NCBI GenBank assembly: GCA_003013855.2
Contig: PVNU02000424.1
Span: forward strand, 124,001 to 188,000
Direction: 5' to 3'
DNA: 64,000 nucleotides
From: Liriodendron chinense
Lineage: Eukaryota; Streptophyta; Magnoliopsida; Magnoliales; Magnoliaceae
The position numbers were made by a program, and so were the translations under genes. The notes below the pieces were generated by a model, which was given only the letters and a program-made list of their open reading frames with translations, had not been told where the DNA came from and did no database searches. Positions within the stretch are counted from its first letter, which is position 1, and each line of letters begins with the position of its first letter. Positions 23,490-35,284 of this stretch are shown in pieces.

Positions 23490-24013
23490 GCGGATTGCGT
23501 ACTGAGTAACTCCGCACGGAGTAAACTCTGTGGGTCCCACAGTGATTTAAGTATTTTATCCACTCTGTTCATCCATCTTAACAGAAAATTTTAGGTATGG
23601 TATCAAAAAATGAAGCATATCAAAATCTAAAGTGGACCACACCACAAGAAATGTGTGAACTGAATGTATACCATTGAAAAATTCTTGGAGGATACAGAAG
23701 TTTTGGATGAAGCTGATATTTGTGTTTTCCCTTCATCCATATCCATGTGATCTTATGAACAGGTTGGATGACAAATAAACATCACTGTAGGGCCTGGGAA
23801 GGTTTCAACGGTGGAAATCATTATTCCCACTGTTTCCCGTGGCATAGTCCACTTGAGATTTGGATATGCTTAAATTTTGGGTTCAACCACTAAAATGATA
23901 TGGAAAAACATATGGACAGAATAGATAAAGCACATACATTCTAGGTGGGCCCAACTGAGTTTACTCCGCACGATAAGAGCGTGCGGAGTTACTCCGCATG
24001 TAATCCGATTCCC
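23490..24013. repeat. Complete foldback element of the GGATTGCGTA type
   Basis: The left end GCGGATTGCGTACTGAGTAA with CTCCGCACGGAGTAAACTC is mirrored by a right end with GTGCGGAGTTACTCCGC and TAATCCGATT. Arms continue through inverted TTATCCACTCTGTTCATCC-like blocks. It has the same architecture as the copy at 4494-5005. Confidence 0.8.
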
Positions 24014-24445
24014 CTTTTGGGTAGGATGTGGCCACTTATTTGATAACGTCCATCTCGTATGTTACGTAGATTTAAAACTAACCTAGTGGGTAAGCTTTAT
24101 GAGAAGAATGGATGGCTGAATGTGATAACCATAGATGGATGTAAACTGTTATTGCATTTTTTTTCTCAACTTTATATTTGTTATTTGAGGACCGAGATTT
24201 TTCCAATCCTAGACATCTTTAACATTCTATACACAGCATAGATCCATAATACCAATGGTGTGGGATACTTAATAGTGGACCATAAGTGCTAGTCGAAAAT
24301 TCAAATAGTACTATGAGGGCATTTTTGTTTTACCAGGGTAAATAATGATACATGGGTAATTATTACTTACCATTATAAATTCTTGCAAGCTGACCTTATG
24401 ATGTTGATAATTTTCGTTGCAATCAATGAGGGAAAAAAAAAAAGA

Positions 24446-24905
24446 GCTAAGTAAAATTTGCGGGTGCGCCGTGACATATGTGTCTGATCCATGCTGTCTA
24501 TTTGTTTTATCAGCTTATTTTAGGGCATCAACCCAAAAATAGGCAAATCCAAAGTGCATGTGGACCACACCATAGGCTACCATGTGAATTGAGTGCCTAC
24601 ATTGAAAGCTTTTTGTGGGCTACAAATGTTTTGGATCAAACTTATATTATTATTATTATTATTATTGTTTTTTGTTCAACCTTAAGAACAGGTTGGATGA
24701 CAAATACACATCACTGTGGGCCGAACACAAATTCCTACTTTCACCAATGGGCGTTATCATCCCCATATTTCTTGTGGTGTGGTCCAATTAAACTTGCAAT
24801 CTACCTCATATTTTGGCTCATGCTCTAAAATGAGTTGGTAAAATAGATGGACGGTGTAGATCAGACAGATATATCATGGTAAGACCCACAAAATTTATGT
24901 AGGCA
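24446..24905. repeat. Foldback element with a further terminus type
   Basis: The left arm TAAAATTTGCGGGTGCGCCG, ATATGTGTCTGATCCATGC is mirrored by a right arm GGACGGTGTAGATCAGACAG, ATATATCATGG, CACAAAATTTA. The centre carries the common body and an ATT microsatellite (about 24645-24664). Confidence 0.6.
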
Positions 24906-26240
24906 ATCGGGTACCATGCATTTTCGATTCACAAGGCATATTTACTCTATGATTATCCTCGCCTTTCAAACAATATTACAAGTAATCAGCGCATCCAAAT
25001 TTCGTTTTTCTTGGCGCTGTGCGTGTAACATCCGCAATCTTCATCTTGCGAACCCACGGTTAAAACCTTCCTGGACCTTCCATTTTAAGGGCCCATAAGC
25101 TCCATAGAGTCCATCAAAACCGTTCATAAGAAGTAGCTCGATGAAATATGCATCAGGTGTCAATCTACCACTAACGATGACACATCTTCCTCGTTAAGAA
25201 GCCCTAACCGTAGGATCTTATTTAGTCACCGATTCGAGATCAAAACCCATTGTTTGTGTGGCCCACTTGATTGGTGTATCATCATTAGATTTTTTTAAAC
25301 AAGGATTAGCTTCAAATAGGTTGCAGGCGGATTGCTTCCAGGATACGAGGAGCCTTATGTGGTTCTGCGTTCAGCAAGAAACGAATGAACCACTATGGAA
25401 CTCAGTAACACTATCTCCCAGATGATGAAAAGAAAGAGAGAAAAATGAATGGCGGTCTTCTTCTTACAGTAGTAGATCACTACTCTAGTCTAAGTGGCTT
25501 GGTTTGTATCAACCAAACCGAAAGGCTAATAGACTCAGATGGGTGTTGGTTCAGTAGATATGGTTGTGATTGCAATTGGTGTGTTGAAATGAACCAGACC
25601 TGTCCGGTTTATATAGGTGAGGGTGGCTGACAGTTTTGGTCAAGAGCTATAATGGCACTAGCCGTTTTCTGGCTGTTGGGAGAAACTAGCCGTTTTTTGC
25701 ACTTTCTGACTGTTGTGCATGTAGGAGTTACACACTTACATGCTGGCTGTTTAGACTCAATTGCTAGCCGTTTATGACTGTTAGGCTAGCCACATGCAGT
25801 TGTTACTACATAGTCTAGACCGTTACTGCATGAGCAGTTACACAGGTCCCTCTAAATAGCTATGCAGCTCTCTATAAAAAGCTGAGAGGTTTCTCTGTCA
25901 GACCTCCCACCCGCAGCACCTCATCTATTCCGAGCCCAACCACATGACCTACTACCTAGCCTCTGTCGCACCAGTCTCACACCGGTTCGCGAGGTCGCGA
26001 TCAATCCGCGACATGATGCGTACGTGCGAAGTGCCAAGTGCGCCACTAACGCCTCTACAGCCACACTACCTCACATGCCCACGCCCTTGCACCTAGCCTA
26101 AGTCTGTGCCCGTGCGCGGTGTTCCAGTGCTTCGCACTGGAACACACAAGCCACTATACTCCCTCTCTTCCACCATAAATAAATAAGGTGCACAACACCC
26201 TACTTATAAAGAGGTAAAAATTCTTTCTCCCATCCGATAT
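24906..26240. other. Stretch without a recognised gene; possible LTR-like sequence
   Basis: No foldback words. From 25650 to 25860 the word CTAGCCGTTT and variants recur several times. GCTCTCTATAAAAAGCTGAG (about 25868-25888) looks like a TATA box with downstream start region. CATCCGATATGGGAC near 26231 resembles text often found in plant retrotransposon LTRs. No paired LTR or coding domain is seen in the window, so a solo LTR or the start of another element remains possible. Confidence 0.3.
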
Positions 26241-26479
26241 GGGACAAAAACAAAAAATGGTTTTTTCTTCATTTTTTTATTTATTTTTAAAACATTTTTT
26301 AACCAAAATATTTAACATGTAGAACAAATTATCTATTGTAAAAGAAAATGCATCACAAGAACCTTCGGCCTTAAACTTGATTCCAATTCCTTCTTCGACT
26401 CGAAAATTATTAGGAACGTTATAAAAACCTTTTCGGTAGGGTCTGAGAGAGTCACGTAAACAAAGAGTGCAGCGCCTCA

Positions 26480-26990
26480 ACACAATAGAGAGAAAAAAAT
26501 GAGTGCGAGCGAGAGAGAAAAGAGAGAAAAATTATCTTCACTACTGAGTCGACTGAGTCCTAAGTCGAATTGAGTATAGGTCTGTCGAATGTAGAGCTAT
26601 TTCTGGAGGAAAAGAGAAGGAGAAAGAAGAAGGAAAAAGAAAAGGAAAGAAAGAAAAGAAAGAAGAAGAAACTTCACTAAATTGACTTGTCGAGTCGACA
26701 CACTAAGTCAACACGAGTCAGGGTTGAGTTTGGGTCCAGTCTTATACTCTTAGTGGAATTTCTGGAGAGTGGACTGGGAGCACAAGTTTAGTTACCATAT
26801 GCTGAGTGAAGATTGATTAACACCGAGTGGAGCCGAGCTTGGGTTTCTTTTACGCTAATTAAGTGGGTGATTCTTCCAATCTTTTATTAATTCCTAATTT
26901 CAAACATGTTTCATGAATTTTCTGAATTGAATCCTGTTATGAATAGCCTAAAGTTGTACGTGTTTATACTCTAATATAAAAACATAGTTA
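26480..26990. other. Purine-rich and GAGTCGA-rich stretch, no gene
   Basis: GAGA/AAGAA-rich sequence at 26485-26670 is followed by scattered GAGTCGAC and GAGTCAACAC words that recall the repeats in the LTR of element C (41475-41625) without being homologous over length. No coding evidence. Confidence 0.3.
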
Positions 26991-26992
26991 AG

Positions 26993-27300
26993 TGTAATGC
27001 CCAATCTCTTCTAGTGATCTTCTGAGTATCTATGGACGATATTCAGTGTAATACTCGTAACTCGAGCCAACTTGAACTGTACACCTCTGTACCTTTCGTG
27101 GGTCGTCTGACATTTTTTACAAGACCTAAATCGAGTACCTAAGTACGCACTCGAGAAAAGAAAATCCCAAGAACCCAAAAACCTACGCGATCGTACTGTT
27201 CCTACGAACCTAATGGTAACCCTCACGCGTTGAGACGTGCACTCGAACACGAGTTATTGCGAGAGAACGGTTAGTGTTCATGTGCACAATGAGCCTTAAA
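26993..27300 (+). mobile_element. Possible LTR start (TGTAATGCCC type)
   Basis: TGTAATGCCCAATCTCTTCT resembles the start of plant Ty3/gypsy LTRs that open TGTAACGCCC, the partner of the LTR end seen at 229. No matching right border was found downstream, so this is a fragment at most. Confidence 0.3.
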
Positions 27301-28029
27301 AACCCTTAAAATAATGTCATAAGTCTACTTTTTTCCTAGAAAATTCTTGTACTAATTAAATCCCTTAATGAAGTCTTAAAGGTGTTATAATAATGTTTTA
27401 AGCTAACTTAACTTATCATTATTAAGCCTTAATAAAGGTAATGGCTACTTTTCCATAAAAGTTAGTGTTTCTCATTGAAATAAGGAGAGAGGGTCATCTC
27501 ACATCTTTTAAAAAATGGATAAGTTTTCATAAACCATGCTTAAGAGCCCTAATCAATGTATTAGATGATGTAAAGATTACCTTATTTAGTTTAATAAAGT
27601 GGTAGCTAGGAACCAAAAGTAAACAAAATCCTTTAAAATAAGGGAAAATTGCCAACACATATTTTCTAAAAGTACTTAGGCCTAATTTAAATATCATTAA
27701 AATTCTATAATTGTACTTAATCAACCTAAATCAATGGTTAAATTAAAATTAATAAAGTGTATGTACTAAAGTTAACTATATTTTCCTAAATTTAAAAGGA
27801 ATCAAGTATTTTATCTCCCTAATTTTTTTTAGAAAAGAATCTCATGCATAATTAGAGTATCATTAGGCTCCTTAAACCTAGTTTTAGTGAGACAAATTAC
27901 TCTTGAAACAAGATAGTGTTTCCATCTGTACCATAATCTAGAAACCTCTTCTTAATCACCTTCTCATTTATAAATAGCCCTCCCCTAAGCAAAATTTGAG
28001 TACATAAGTGCTCAAATTCAAGCCCTAGT

Positions 28030-28073
<44 letters not shown>

Positions 28074-28254
28074 TGGTGGAGCATCTAGGAGATTCAAGCC
28101 ATCTATTCCTTAGATCAAGGTGAGAACACCCGGCTTTCACTTACTCTTGTTGTTTTTTTTTATGATATCAATGATCATGATGTTAATTGATGATGATGAT
28201 GATCTGAAACCCATTGTCCGTGGAGCCCCACCTTTGTGTTTGTATGTAATCCAA
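27301..28254. other. AT-rich stretch with a (GA)n microsatellite; no gene seen
   Basis: AT-rich, non-repetitive sequence with stops in all frames. A GA microsatellite of about 20 units lies at 28030-28069, next to a TATAAATAGCCC motif at 27969-27980 that could be a TATA box followed by a CT/GA-rich leader. No reading frame follows it convincingly. Confidence 0.35.
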
Positions 28255-29397
28255 GGGAGCAGATTAGGTGAGACCCCGGATCCACCGAGGTGGGCGGGAC
28301 CCTTGATGGTGGGGCTCACAATGATGTATGTGTCTTAAATTCACACCATCCAACTATTTTGAAAGACTATTTTAAGGTGTGATACTAAAATTGAAGCTGA
28401 ATCGAATCTTAGGTGGACCACACCATAGAAACGGTCGTGATTGAATCTCTACCATTAAAAACTTCATGGGTTTCACTGGAATGTTTATTTGCCATTATTT
28501 TCCATCCAACTTGTTGAGAAGGTCACAAACATCTAGTTGAAGAGACCACGTAAATATCATCTTGATCCAAAGCTTTTGTGGCCCACAGGAAGTTTTTAAT
28601 GGTTAGTCAGCACTGTTTCCTATACTATGGCCCATCTGGGATCTGGAACTGATTCATTTTCTGCATCATGCCCTAAGATGAACTTTCAATACTGATGGAC
28701 GGCATGGATGTAGTCACATACATCACAGTGGCCCCACAGTCAAGGGGTCCCACTCACCTCGGTGGATCTGGGGTAGGGCTCTCAATGGGTCGGATCTGGA
28801 TCGGATCCTGTTGGATCCGACTCTAAGTCCATATATCTATAGATGGATTCGGATTGGATTCAAATTCAACTCGGATCCAAAAGGTGATATCCATATTCGA
28901 TCCATTTTATAAATTGTTAGATCCATTCCCGATCCAAAATCCATATAACCATTGGATTCGTGTGAATCTTGGTCCGAATCCACCCTCATTACAAATCTTA
29001 AAAAATATAATATAATATATTTAATTTAGTAGAAAAATGATGCAAAGCACACTATTTACTGTGTTATGGTGGACCTAAGAGTGGCATGTCTCAATTTTGA
29101 GACATGGTCTAAAATAATCAGAAAAACAGATGGCCAGCATGAATATAACATATAAAGTAAGGTGACAGTGAGTCGGATCTTAATCGGATTTGGATCGAAC
29201 TCGGATATGTTCCTGTGAATCCAAATCCGGTCCATTTAAGTAATCGGACCTATTTTAATATCCAAATCCAATCCATTTAACTAATCGGACCTATTTTAAG
29301 ATCCAAATCTGCATTAGATGGATTCGGAGTCAATCAGAACTCGGATTTGACCCGCTCCATTGAGAGCCCTAATCCGGGGTCTCACCTAATCCGCTCC
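28255..29397. repeat. Foldback element split by an hAT-type insertion
   Basis: The left arm is GGGAGCAGATTAGGTGAGAC, CCCGGATCCACCGAGGTGGG. The right arm before the insertion is CCCACTCACCTCGGTGGATC, and it resumes after the insertion as GGGGTCTCACCTAATCCGCT. Without the insertion the arms are inverted repeats about 540 bp apart. The common body (GTGGACCACACCATAG, CATTAAAAACTTC) lies between. Confidence 0.75.
28774..29371. mobile_element. hAT-type non-autonomous element with 8-bp target duplication
   Basis: Terminal inverted repeats are TAGGGCTCTCAATGG at 28774-28788 and its exact inverse at 29357-29371. Flanks ATCTGGGG (28766-28773) and ATCCGGGG (29372-29379) are an 8-bp duplication with one transition. 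TIR beginning TAGGG and an 8-bp duplication are hAT hallmarks. The interior repeats GGATCCGA/TCGGAT words and has no transposase frame. Confidence 0.85.
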
Positions 29398-29689
29398 CGT
29401 AATCAAACCCCTTGGACAAAGGTCACTAGGGCCACACAAAGACTTGGATGAAGGGAAGATGCAAGAACCGGCTTGGACAAAAACTTTGGAGGAACCCAGT
29501 GATCATGGGCCTCACTGAGTTGAAATCAGCTATCCAACCTATTGGAAAGGTCACAAAGAACATGAAGAACGACCAATACAAATATCAGCTTGATCTGGCC
29601 CATTTGAGACCCACCTCTGAAGTCACTATGATGTATAGATTTTTTTTACCGATTTCCAACTTTCTAAGGGTAGCTGATCACTGGACGTG

Positions 29690-30180
29690 GGACTCACGTT
29701 AATAGATGTGCTATATACTACCTCATTCCCATGTGGGGCCCACTATGATATATGTGTTTTATCCCAGCCTCCAGGCCCAGCCCAGTCCAGCATTGGACTG
29801 TCCAGGGTGCTGGACCCTGGTCGTCCCTGGACTTGTGGGCCCCTGGATGCTGAAGACCCCACCTTACATTTTAACCAAAAAAAAAAAAAAAGAGAGGAGA
29901 AAATAACTCAAAAAAAATATAATACATAAATAAATAATAAACTAATTGAACGGTGGCTGGAATGCCATACCGCCGGAACCTCCTTAAGTTCCCCATGATG
30001 TATGCATTTTATGCACTGTGGGCCCACCTTGTTGCGTCTATACAATCCATGCCACCCATTCATTTTTCCAGATGATTTTAGGACAGGGCCCTGAACCTGG
30101 GACCGATCGGAAATCCGGAAGAGCCACATCGCACGAGACAGTGTTGCTTAAACACCTACCGTTGAAACTATCTCAGGGGG
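29690..30180. repeat. Partial foldback copies
   Basis: Foldback-body words at 29733-29765 (GTGGGGCCCACTATGATATATG) and 30015-30080 (GTGGGCCCACCTTGTTGCG, CACCCATTCATTTTTCCAG) lack a matching opposite arm. An A-rich run lies at 29877-29940 and an AAT microsatellite at 30223-30241. Confidence 0.4.
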
Positions 30181-30299
30181 CCATCGTGCATGCCATCGTG
30201 CATGCGCTATGCTCCAGGGAAAATAATAATAATAATAATATTTTAAAAATAAAGTATAAACTGCCCGTGCTACTGTTAACAGACAGCCCATGCTACAAT

Positions 30300-30737
30300 T
30301 AGCCCGGTTAGCTCGCTCAACTCAATTTGGCTCAATTCGTAGGATGGGTTCGGTCCAAGCTGAGCCATTTTTCCAAGCTCGTAGTTTGGCTCGCTGGAAG
30401 CTTGACTTGGCTGACTCAGTTGGAAAAGTATGTTTTTTTTAGTCCCACATCAGAATTGAAAAGAGAAATGAGAGGTGATACTCTCTATAAAAGTAAGTGG
30501 CGGTGTAAATGAGCTTCGGACAGCCTTTGAGCTTGATTTTAAAAAGTTTTAGGCCGGGCTTTGAGTTGAGCCTATTTAAAATTTTGATCTTTCTAGGCTT
30601 GAACGCAGCTCGAATTGACAAACATGTCAGTCTAACTCGAAGGCCGAGCCAAGCCGAACACGAGCCAAGGTGGTCATTGAACAAGCCTAACTCAAACACA
30701 GAAAAGCTTGGCTCGACTCAGCTCATGTACAGCTCTA
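30300..30737. repeat. hAT-like element, diverged
   Basis: The right end is the inverse of TAGAGCTGTACATGAGC, shared with the left end at 19519. The left end near 30300 (TAGCCCGGTTAGCTCGC) is only weakly similar. The interior is rich in GAGCC/GGCTC words, as is usual for this family. No clear target duplication was found. Confidence 0.4.
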
Positions 30738-30933
30738 GCCAGCATGGTGCTGCTGCTACGTTTGCAGGCTCACATGCAGCAGGCTCCCACCATGATGGAT
30801 GCATTTGATCCGAATCACCCATCTCGTTTGGCAGCTCATTTCAGGCCTTGGCCCCAAACCTGGAGTGGATCCAAGGGTCGAGAGGGCCATACAACAGAAA
30901 ACACCAAGGATTAAAACTGGACGCGGCTTCCGC

Positions 30934-32305
30934 TTTCTAGAAGTTCATGCGCTTGGATATTAGGTGGGGCCCACCATGATGTTTGTAAGAAATCCACCCC
31001 GTCCATCCATTTTGAAACCTTTCTGGGCTCCACCTTGTTGTTTATATGCCATCTAAACCATTTATAAGGTTATTACCACTTGGATGAAGCGAAAACACAA
31101 AAAAACCTTCGGCCTGAAACAAAACTTTTGTGGTCATATGAATGTTTCAATGACCGCAAACAGGATGGACGGGTGGATTTCCTAGATTAAGGTCGTAAAA
31201 CCGATGGATGGGTGGATTTCTTACAAACATCACAGTGGCCCCCACTTAGCATTCCAGGTAGGAACTTAGGAAAGGCTTTGCAGGAAATCCAAGTCAAGTT
31301 CATGCACTTGGATGCTAGGTACGGCCATTGTGATTTTTGTGAGAAATCCACCCTGACCATGCGTTTTGAGAGATCATTTTAGGACATGGGACCAAAAATG
31401 AAGTGAATCCAAAAGTCAAGTGGGCCATACCAGAGGGAAAACTAGGGAAAGCGTTTCCTACCATTGAAACCTTCCTAGGCTCCACCTTGATGTTTATATG
31501 ACATCCAAACCGTTTATAAGGTCATTTCCACTGGGATGAAGTGAAATCACCAAAAACTTAGCCTGTTACAAAACTTTTGTGACCGCATGAATGTTTCAAC
31601 CGTGTTCACTGGAATCCCCAATTTCCCTCTTGTATGGCTCACTTGAGTTTTGGATTCACTTCATTTTTTGTAGAATGACCTAAAATGATCTCCCGAGATG
31701 GATGGACGGGGTAGATTTCTCACAAACATCATGGTGGGCCCCACCTAACATCCAAGCACAAGAATTTCCTTTGAAAGGCTTGACAGGAAACCAAGTCAAG
31801 TTCCTATGCTTGGATGCTAGGTGGGGCCCATCGTGATTTTTGTGAGAAATCCACCTTGTCCATCCGTTTTGAGAGATCATTTTAGGACACGAGACAAAAA
31901 ATAAAGTGGATCCAAAACTCAAGTGGGCCATACGAGAGAGAAAACTAGGGAAAGAGTTTCCTACCATTGAAACCTTCCTAGGCTCTACATTGATGTTTAT
32001 ATGACATCCAAACCATTGATAAGGTCATTTCCACTGGGATGAAGTGAAATCACAAAAAAACATAGCCTGGTATGAAACTTTTGTGGTCGCATGAATGTTT
32101 CAATGGTGGTACACTGAATCCCCAGTTTTCCCTCTTGTATGGCCCACTCGAGTTTTGGATTCACTTCATTTTTTGTAGCATGACCTAGAATGATCTCCCA
32201 AAATGGTTAGACGGGGTAGATTTCTCACAAACATCATGAGGGGCCCCACCTAGCATCCAAGCGCAAGAACTTCATGTGAAAGGCTTTCGTAGGAAAGTTG
32301 CGTCC
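30934..32305. repeat. Three tandem foldback elements of the TTGCGT type
   Basis: Three head-to-tail copies start near 30934, 31294 and 31797, each opening with AAGTTCAT/CTATGC, CTTGGATGCTAGGT and GGGCCCACC-like text. Each closes with the inverted TTTCTCACAAACATCA, CCCCACCTAGCATCCAAGC and GGAAA(C/T)CAAG/TTGCG text. The first copy has an internal deletion. They are related to the element at 4000-4490. Confidence 0.7.
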
Positions 32306-32318
32306 GATTAAACCCTAA

Positions 32319-35284
32319 TAGGTGTTACTGGGGTAACAGCTTAGTGGGTGTTACGCCTACCACGGGGCCTACCTTGATGATTTTATGTATATCCACGCTG
32401 TCCATCTGTTTCTCCATACCATTTTAGGATGGAGTACCAAAATTTATGCAGATCCAAATCTAAGGTGGACCACATCACAGAAAGAAGATCAATTTGAAGG
32501 GAAATTAGAAAGATCAGATTGATCCAAAACTTTTGTGGCCCACGAAACGTTTTTAATGGTTACTCATCACTTTTCTATTGGTATGGTCCACCTTAGATTT
32601 GGATCTTCCTATGATTTTGGATCAGGCCCTAAAATGAGATGGAAAAGAAAACGGAAGGCCTTGATATCCAACAAATACATTAAGATAGGCCCCACAGGGT
32701 TAGAGTAACACCCACTTAGTTGTTACCAAGGTAACAACTAATTCACTCTCATGGTGGGACTGAATTAGCTGCGAGCAAATTAGGTGTTACCGAGGTAACA
32801 ACATAGTGGGTGTTACCCCTACCGTGGGGTCAACCTTGATGATTTTATGTATATCTGTGCCGTCCATCCATTTCTCCAGACCATTTTAGGATGGAGTGCC
32901 AAAATTTATGCAGATCCAACTCTCAAGTGGACCATATTGCAGAAAACAGTCTTACCATTAAAAATTCCAAAGGGCCCATCGTAACATTTTCTTATTATTT
33001 ATTTGCAATCCAACCTGTTGATAATGTCAAAAAGATTTGTTTGAAGGGAAATTAGAAAGATCAGATAAATCCAAAACTTTTGTGGCCCACAAAACGTTTT
33101 TAATGGTTACTCATCACCGTTTCTATTGATATGGTCCACTTGAGATTTGGATCTTCCTATGATTTTGGATCAGGCCCTAAAATGAGATGGAAAAGCAGAT
33201 GGAGGACCTTGATATACAACAAATACATCAAGATAGGCCCCACATGGTTAGGGTAACACCCACTTAGCTGTTACCAGGGTAACAGATAATTCGCTTCCAC
33301 CATGGGAGCGAATTAGGTGTTACCGGGGTAACAACTTAGTGGGTGTTACGTACCCCTATCGTGGGACCGACCTTGATGATTCTATGTGTATCCATGCCAT
33401 CCATCCATTTCTCCGGACCATTTTAGAATGGAGTACTAAAATTTATGTAGATCTAAATCTCAGATGGACCACACTGCAGAAAAGAGTCGCACCATTACAA
33501 ATTCCAAAGGGCCCACCGTAACATTTTCTTATTGTTTATTTGCAATCTAACCTATTGATAATGTCAAAGATCAGATTGATCCAAAACTTTTGTGGCCCAC
33601 AAAACATTTTTAGTGGTTACTCATCACTGTTTCTATTAGTATGGTCCACCTGAGATTTGAATCTTCCTATGATTTTTGGATCAAGGCCTAAAATGAGATG
33701 GAAAAGCAGATGGATGGCCTTGATATATAACAAATACATCATGATAGGCCCCACATGGTTAGGGTAACACCCAGTTAGCTTTTACCATGGTAACAACTTA
33801 GTGGGCCATCCATCCGTTTCTCCAGACCATTTTAAGATGGAGTACCAAAATTTATCAAGTGGACCACACCACAAAAAATAGTCTCAGTATTAAAAATTCC
33901 AAAGGGCCCATCGTAACATTTCTTATTGTTTATTTTCAATCCAACCTGTTGATAATGTCAAGAAGATATGTTAGAAGGGAAAGTAGAAAGATCAGTTTGA
34001 TCTAAAACTTTTGTGGCCCACAAAATATTTTAATGGTTATTTATCACTGTTTCTATTGGTATGGTCCACCTGAGATTTGGATCTTCCTCTGATTTTGGAT
34101 CAGGCCCTAAAATGAGATGGAAAAGCAGATGGACGGCCTTGATATACAAAAAATACATCAAGATAGTCCCCACATGGTTAGGGTTACACCCACTTAGTTG
34201 TTGGTGGGAGCCAATTAGCTGTTACCTTGGTAATAGCTAAGTGGGTGTTACCCCTACCGTGGGGCCCACCTTGATGATTTTATGTATATCCACACTATCC
34301 ATCCGTTTCTCCGGGCCATTTTAAGATGTAGTACTAAAATTTATGTAAATCCAAATCTTAGGTGGACCACGCCACAAAAAGTCTCACTATTAAAAATTCC
34401 AGAGGGCTTATCGTAACATTTCCTTATTGTTTATTTGGAATCCAACCTATTGATAATGTCAAAAAGATATGTTTAAAGGGAAATTAGAAAGATCATATTG
34501 ATCCAAAACTTTTGTGGCCCACAAACATTTTTAATGGTTACTCATTACTGTTTTTATTGGTATGGTCCACTTGAGATGAGGATCTTCCTATGATTTTGGA
34601 TCAGGCCTTAAAATGAGATGGAAAAGCGGATGGACGACCTTGATATACAATAAATACATCAAGATAGGCCCCACATGGTTAGGGTACACCCACTTAGCTG
34701 TTGGTGGGAGCGAATTAGCTGTTACCCTGGTAATAGGTAAGTCGGTGTTACCCCTACCTGTGGGGCCCACCTTGATGATTTTATGTATATTCACTTTGTC
34801 CATCGGTTTCTCCGGACCATTTTAGGATGGAGTACTAAAATTTATGTAGATCCAAATCTCAAGTGGACCACACTATAGAAAACAGTCTCATTATTAAAAA
34901 TTCCAAAGGGCCTATCGTAACATTTTCTTATTGTTAATTTGCAATCCAACCTGTTAATAATGTCAAGAAGATCTACTTGAAGGGAAGTTAGAAAGACAAG
35001 ATTGATTCAAACCTTTTGTGGCCCACAAAACGTTTTTAAAGGTTACTCATCACTGTTTTTATTGGTATGGTTCACCTGAGATTTGGATTTTCCTATGATT
35101 TTGGATCAGGCCCTAAAATGAGATGGAAAAGCAGAGGGACAACCTTAATATACAACAAATACATCAAGATAGGCGCCACACGGTTAGGGTAACACCCACT
35201 TAGCCGTTGGTGGGAGTGAATTAGCTGGTACCCTGGTAAGATTTAAGTGGGCGTTACCCCTACCGTGGGGCCCACCTTGATGAT
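32319..35284. repeat. Seven-copy tandem array of a foldback element
   Basis: Unit starts (TAGGTGTTAC or TAGCTGTTAC) lie at 32319, 32781, 33314, 33776, 34216, 34716 and 35222, giving periods of 462, 533, 462, 440, 500 and 506 bp. Each unit opens with a TTACC..GGTAAC palindrome and GTGGGTGTTACCCCTACCG, and closes with the inverted GGTTAGGGTAACACCCACTT. All share the body with GTGGACCACACC, AACATTTTCTTATTGTTTAT and AAACTTTTGTGGCCCAC. Copy 4 is deleted at its left, and copy 7 is cut at 35284 by element A. Confidence 0.85.

Noticed and set aside
26520..26770. GAGTCGAC-rich stretch as an LTR of element C's family
   Set aside because: Only short words are shared with the LTR at 41475-41625; no alignable borders or TATA context.
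28026..28130. GA microsatellite after TATAAATA as a host gene promoter
   Set aside because: No reading frame follows, and the surrounding sequence is repeat-derived or unassigned.
30300..30737. Full hAT call for this element
   Set aside because: The right end fits a family seen at 19519, but the left end is weak and no 8-bp duplication was found; kept only as a low-confidence repeat.
32319..35284. Regularly spaced repeats as a possible CRISPR array
   Set aside because: Units are about 500 bp, foldback in structure, and the organism is a plant.
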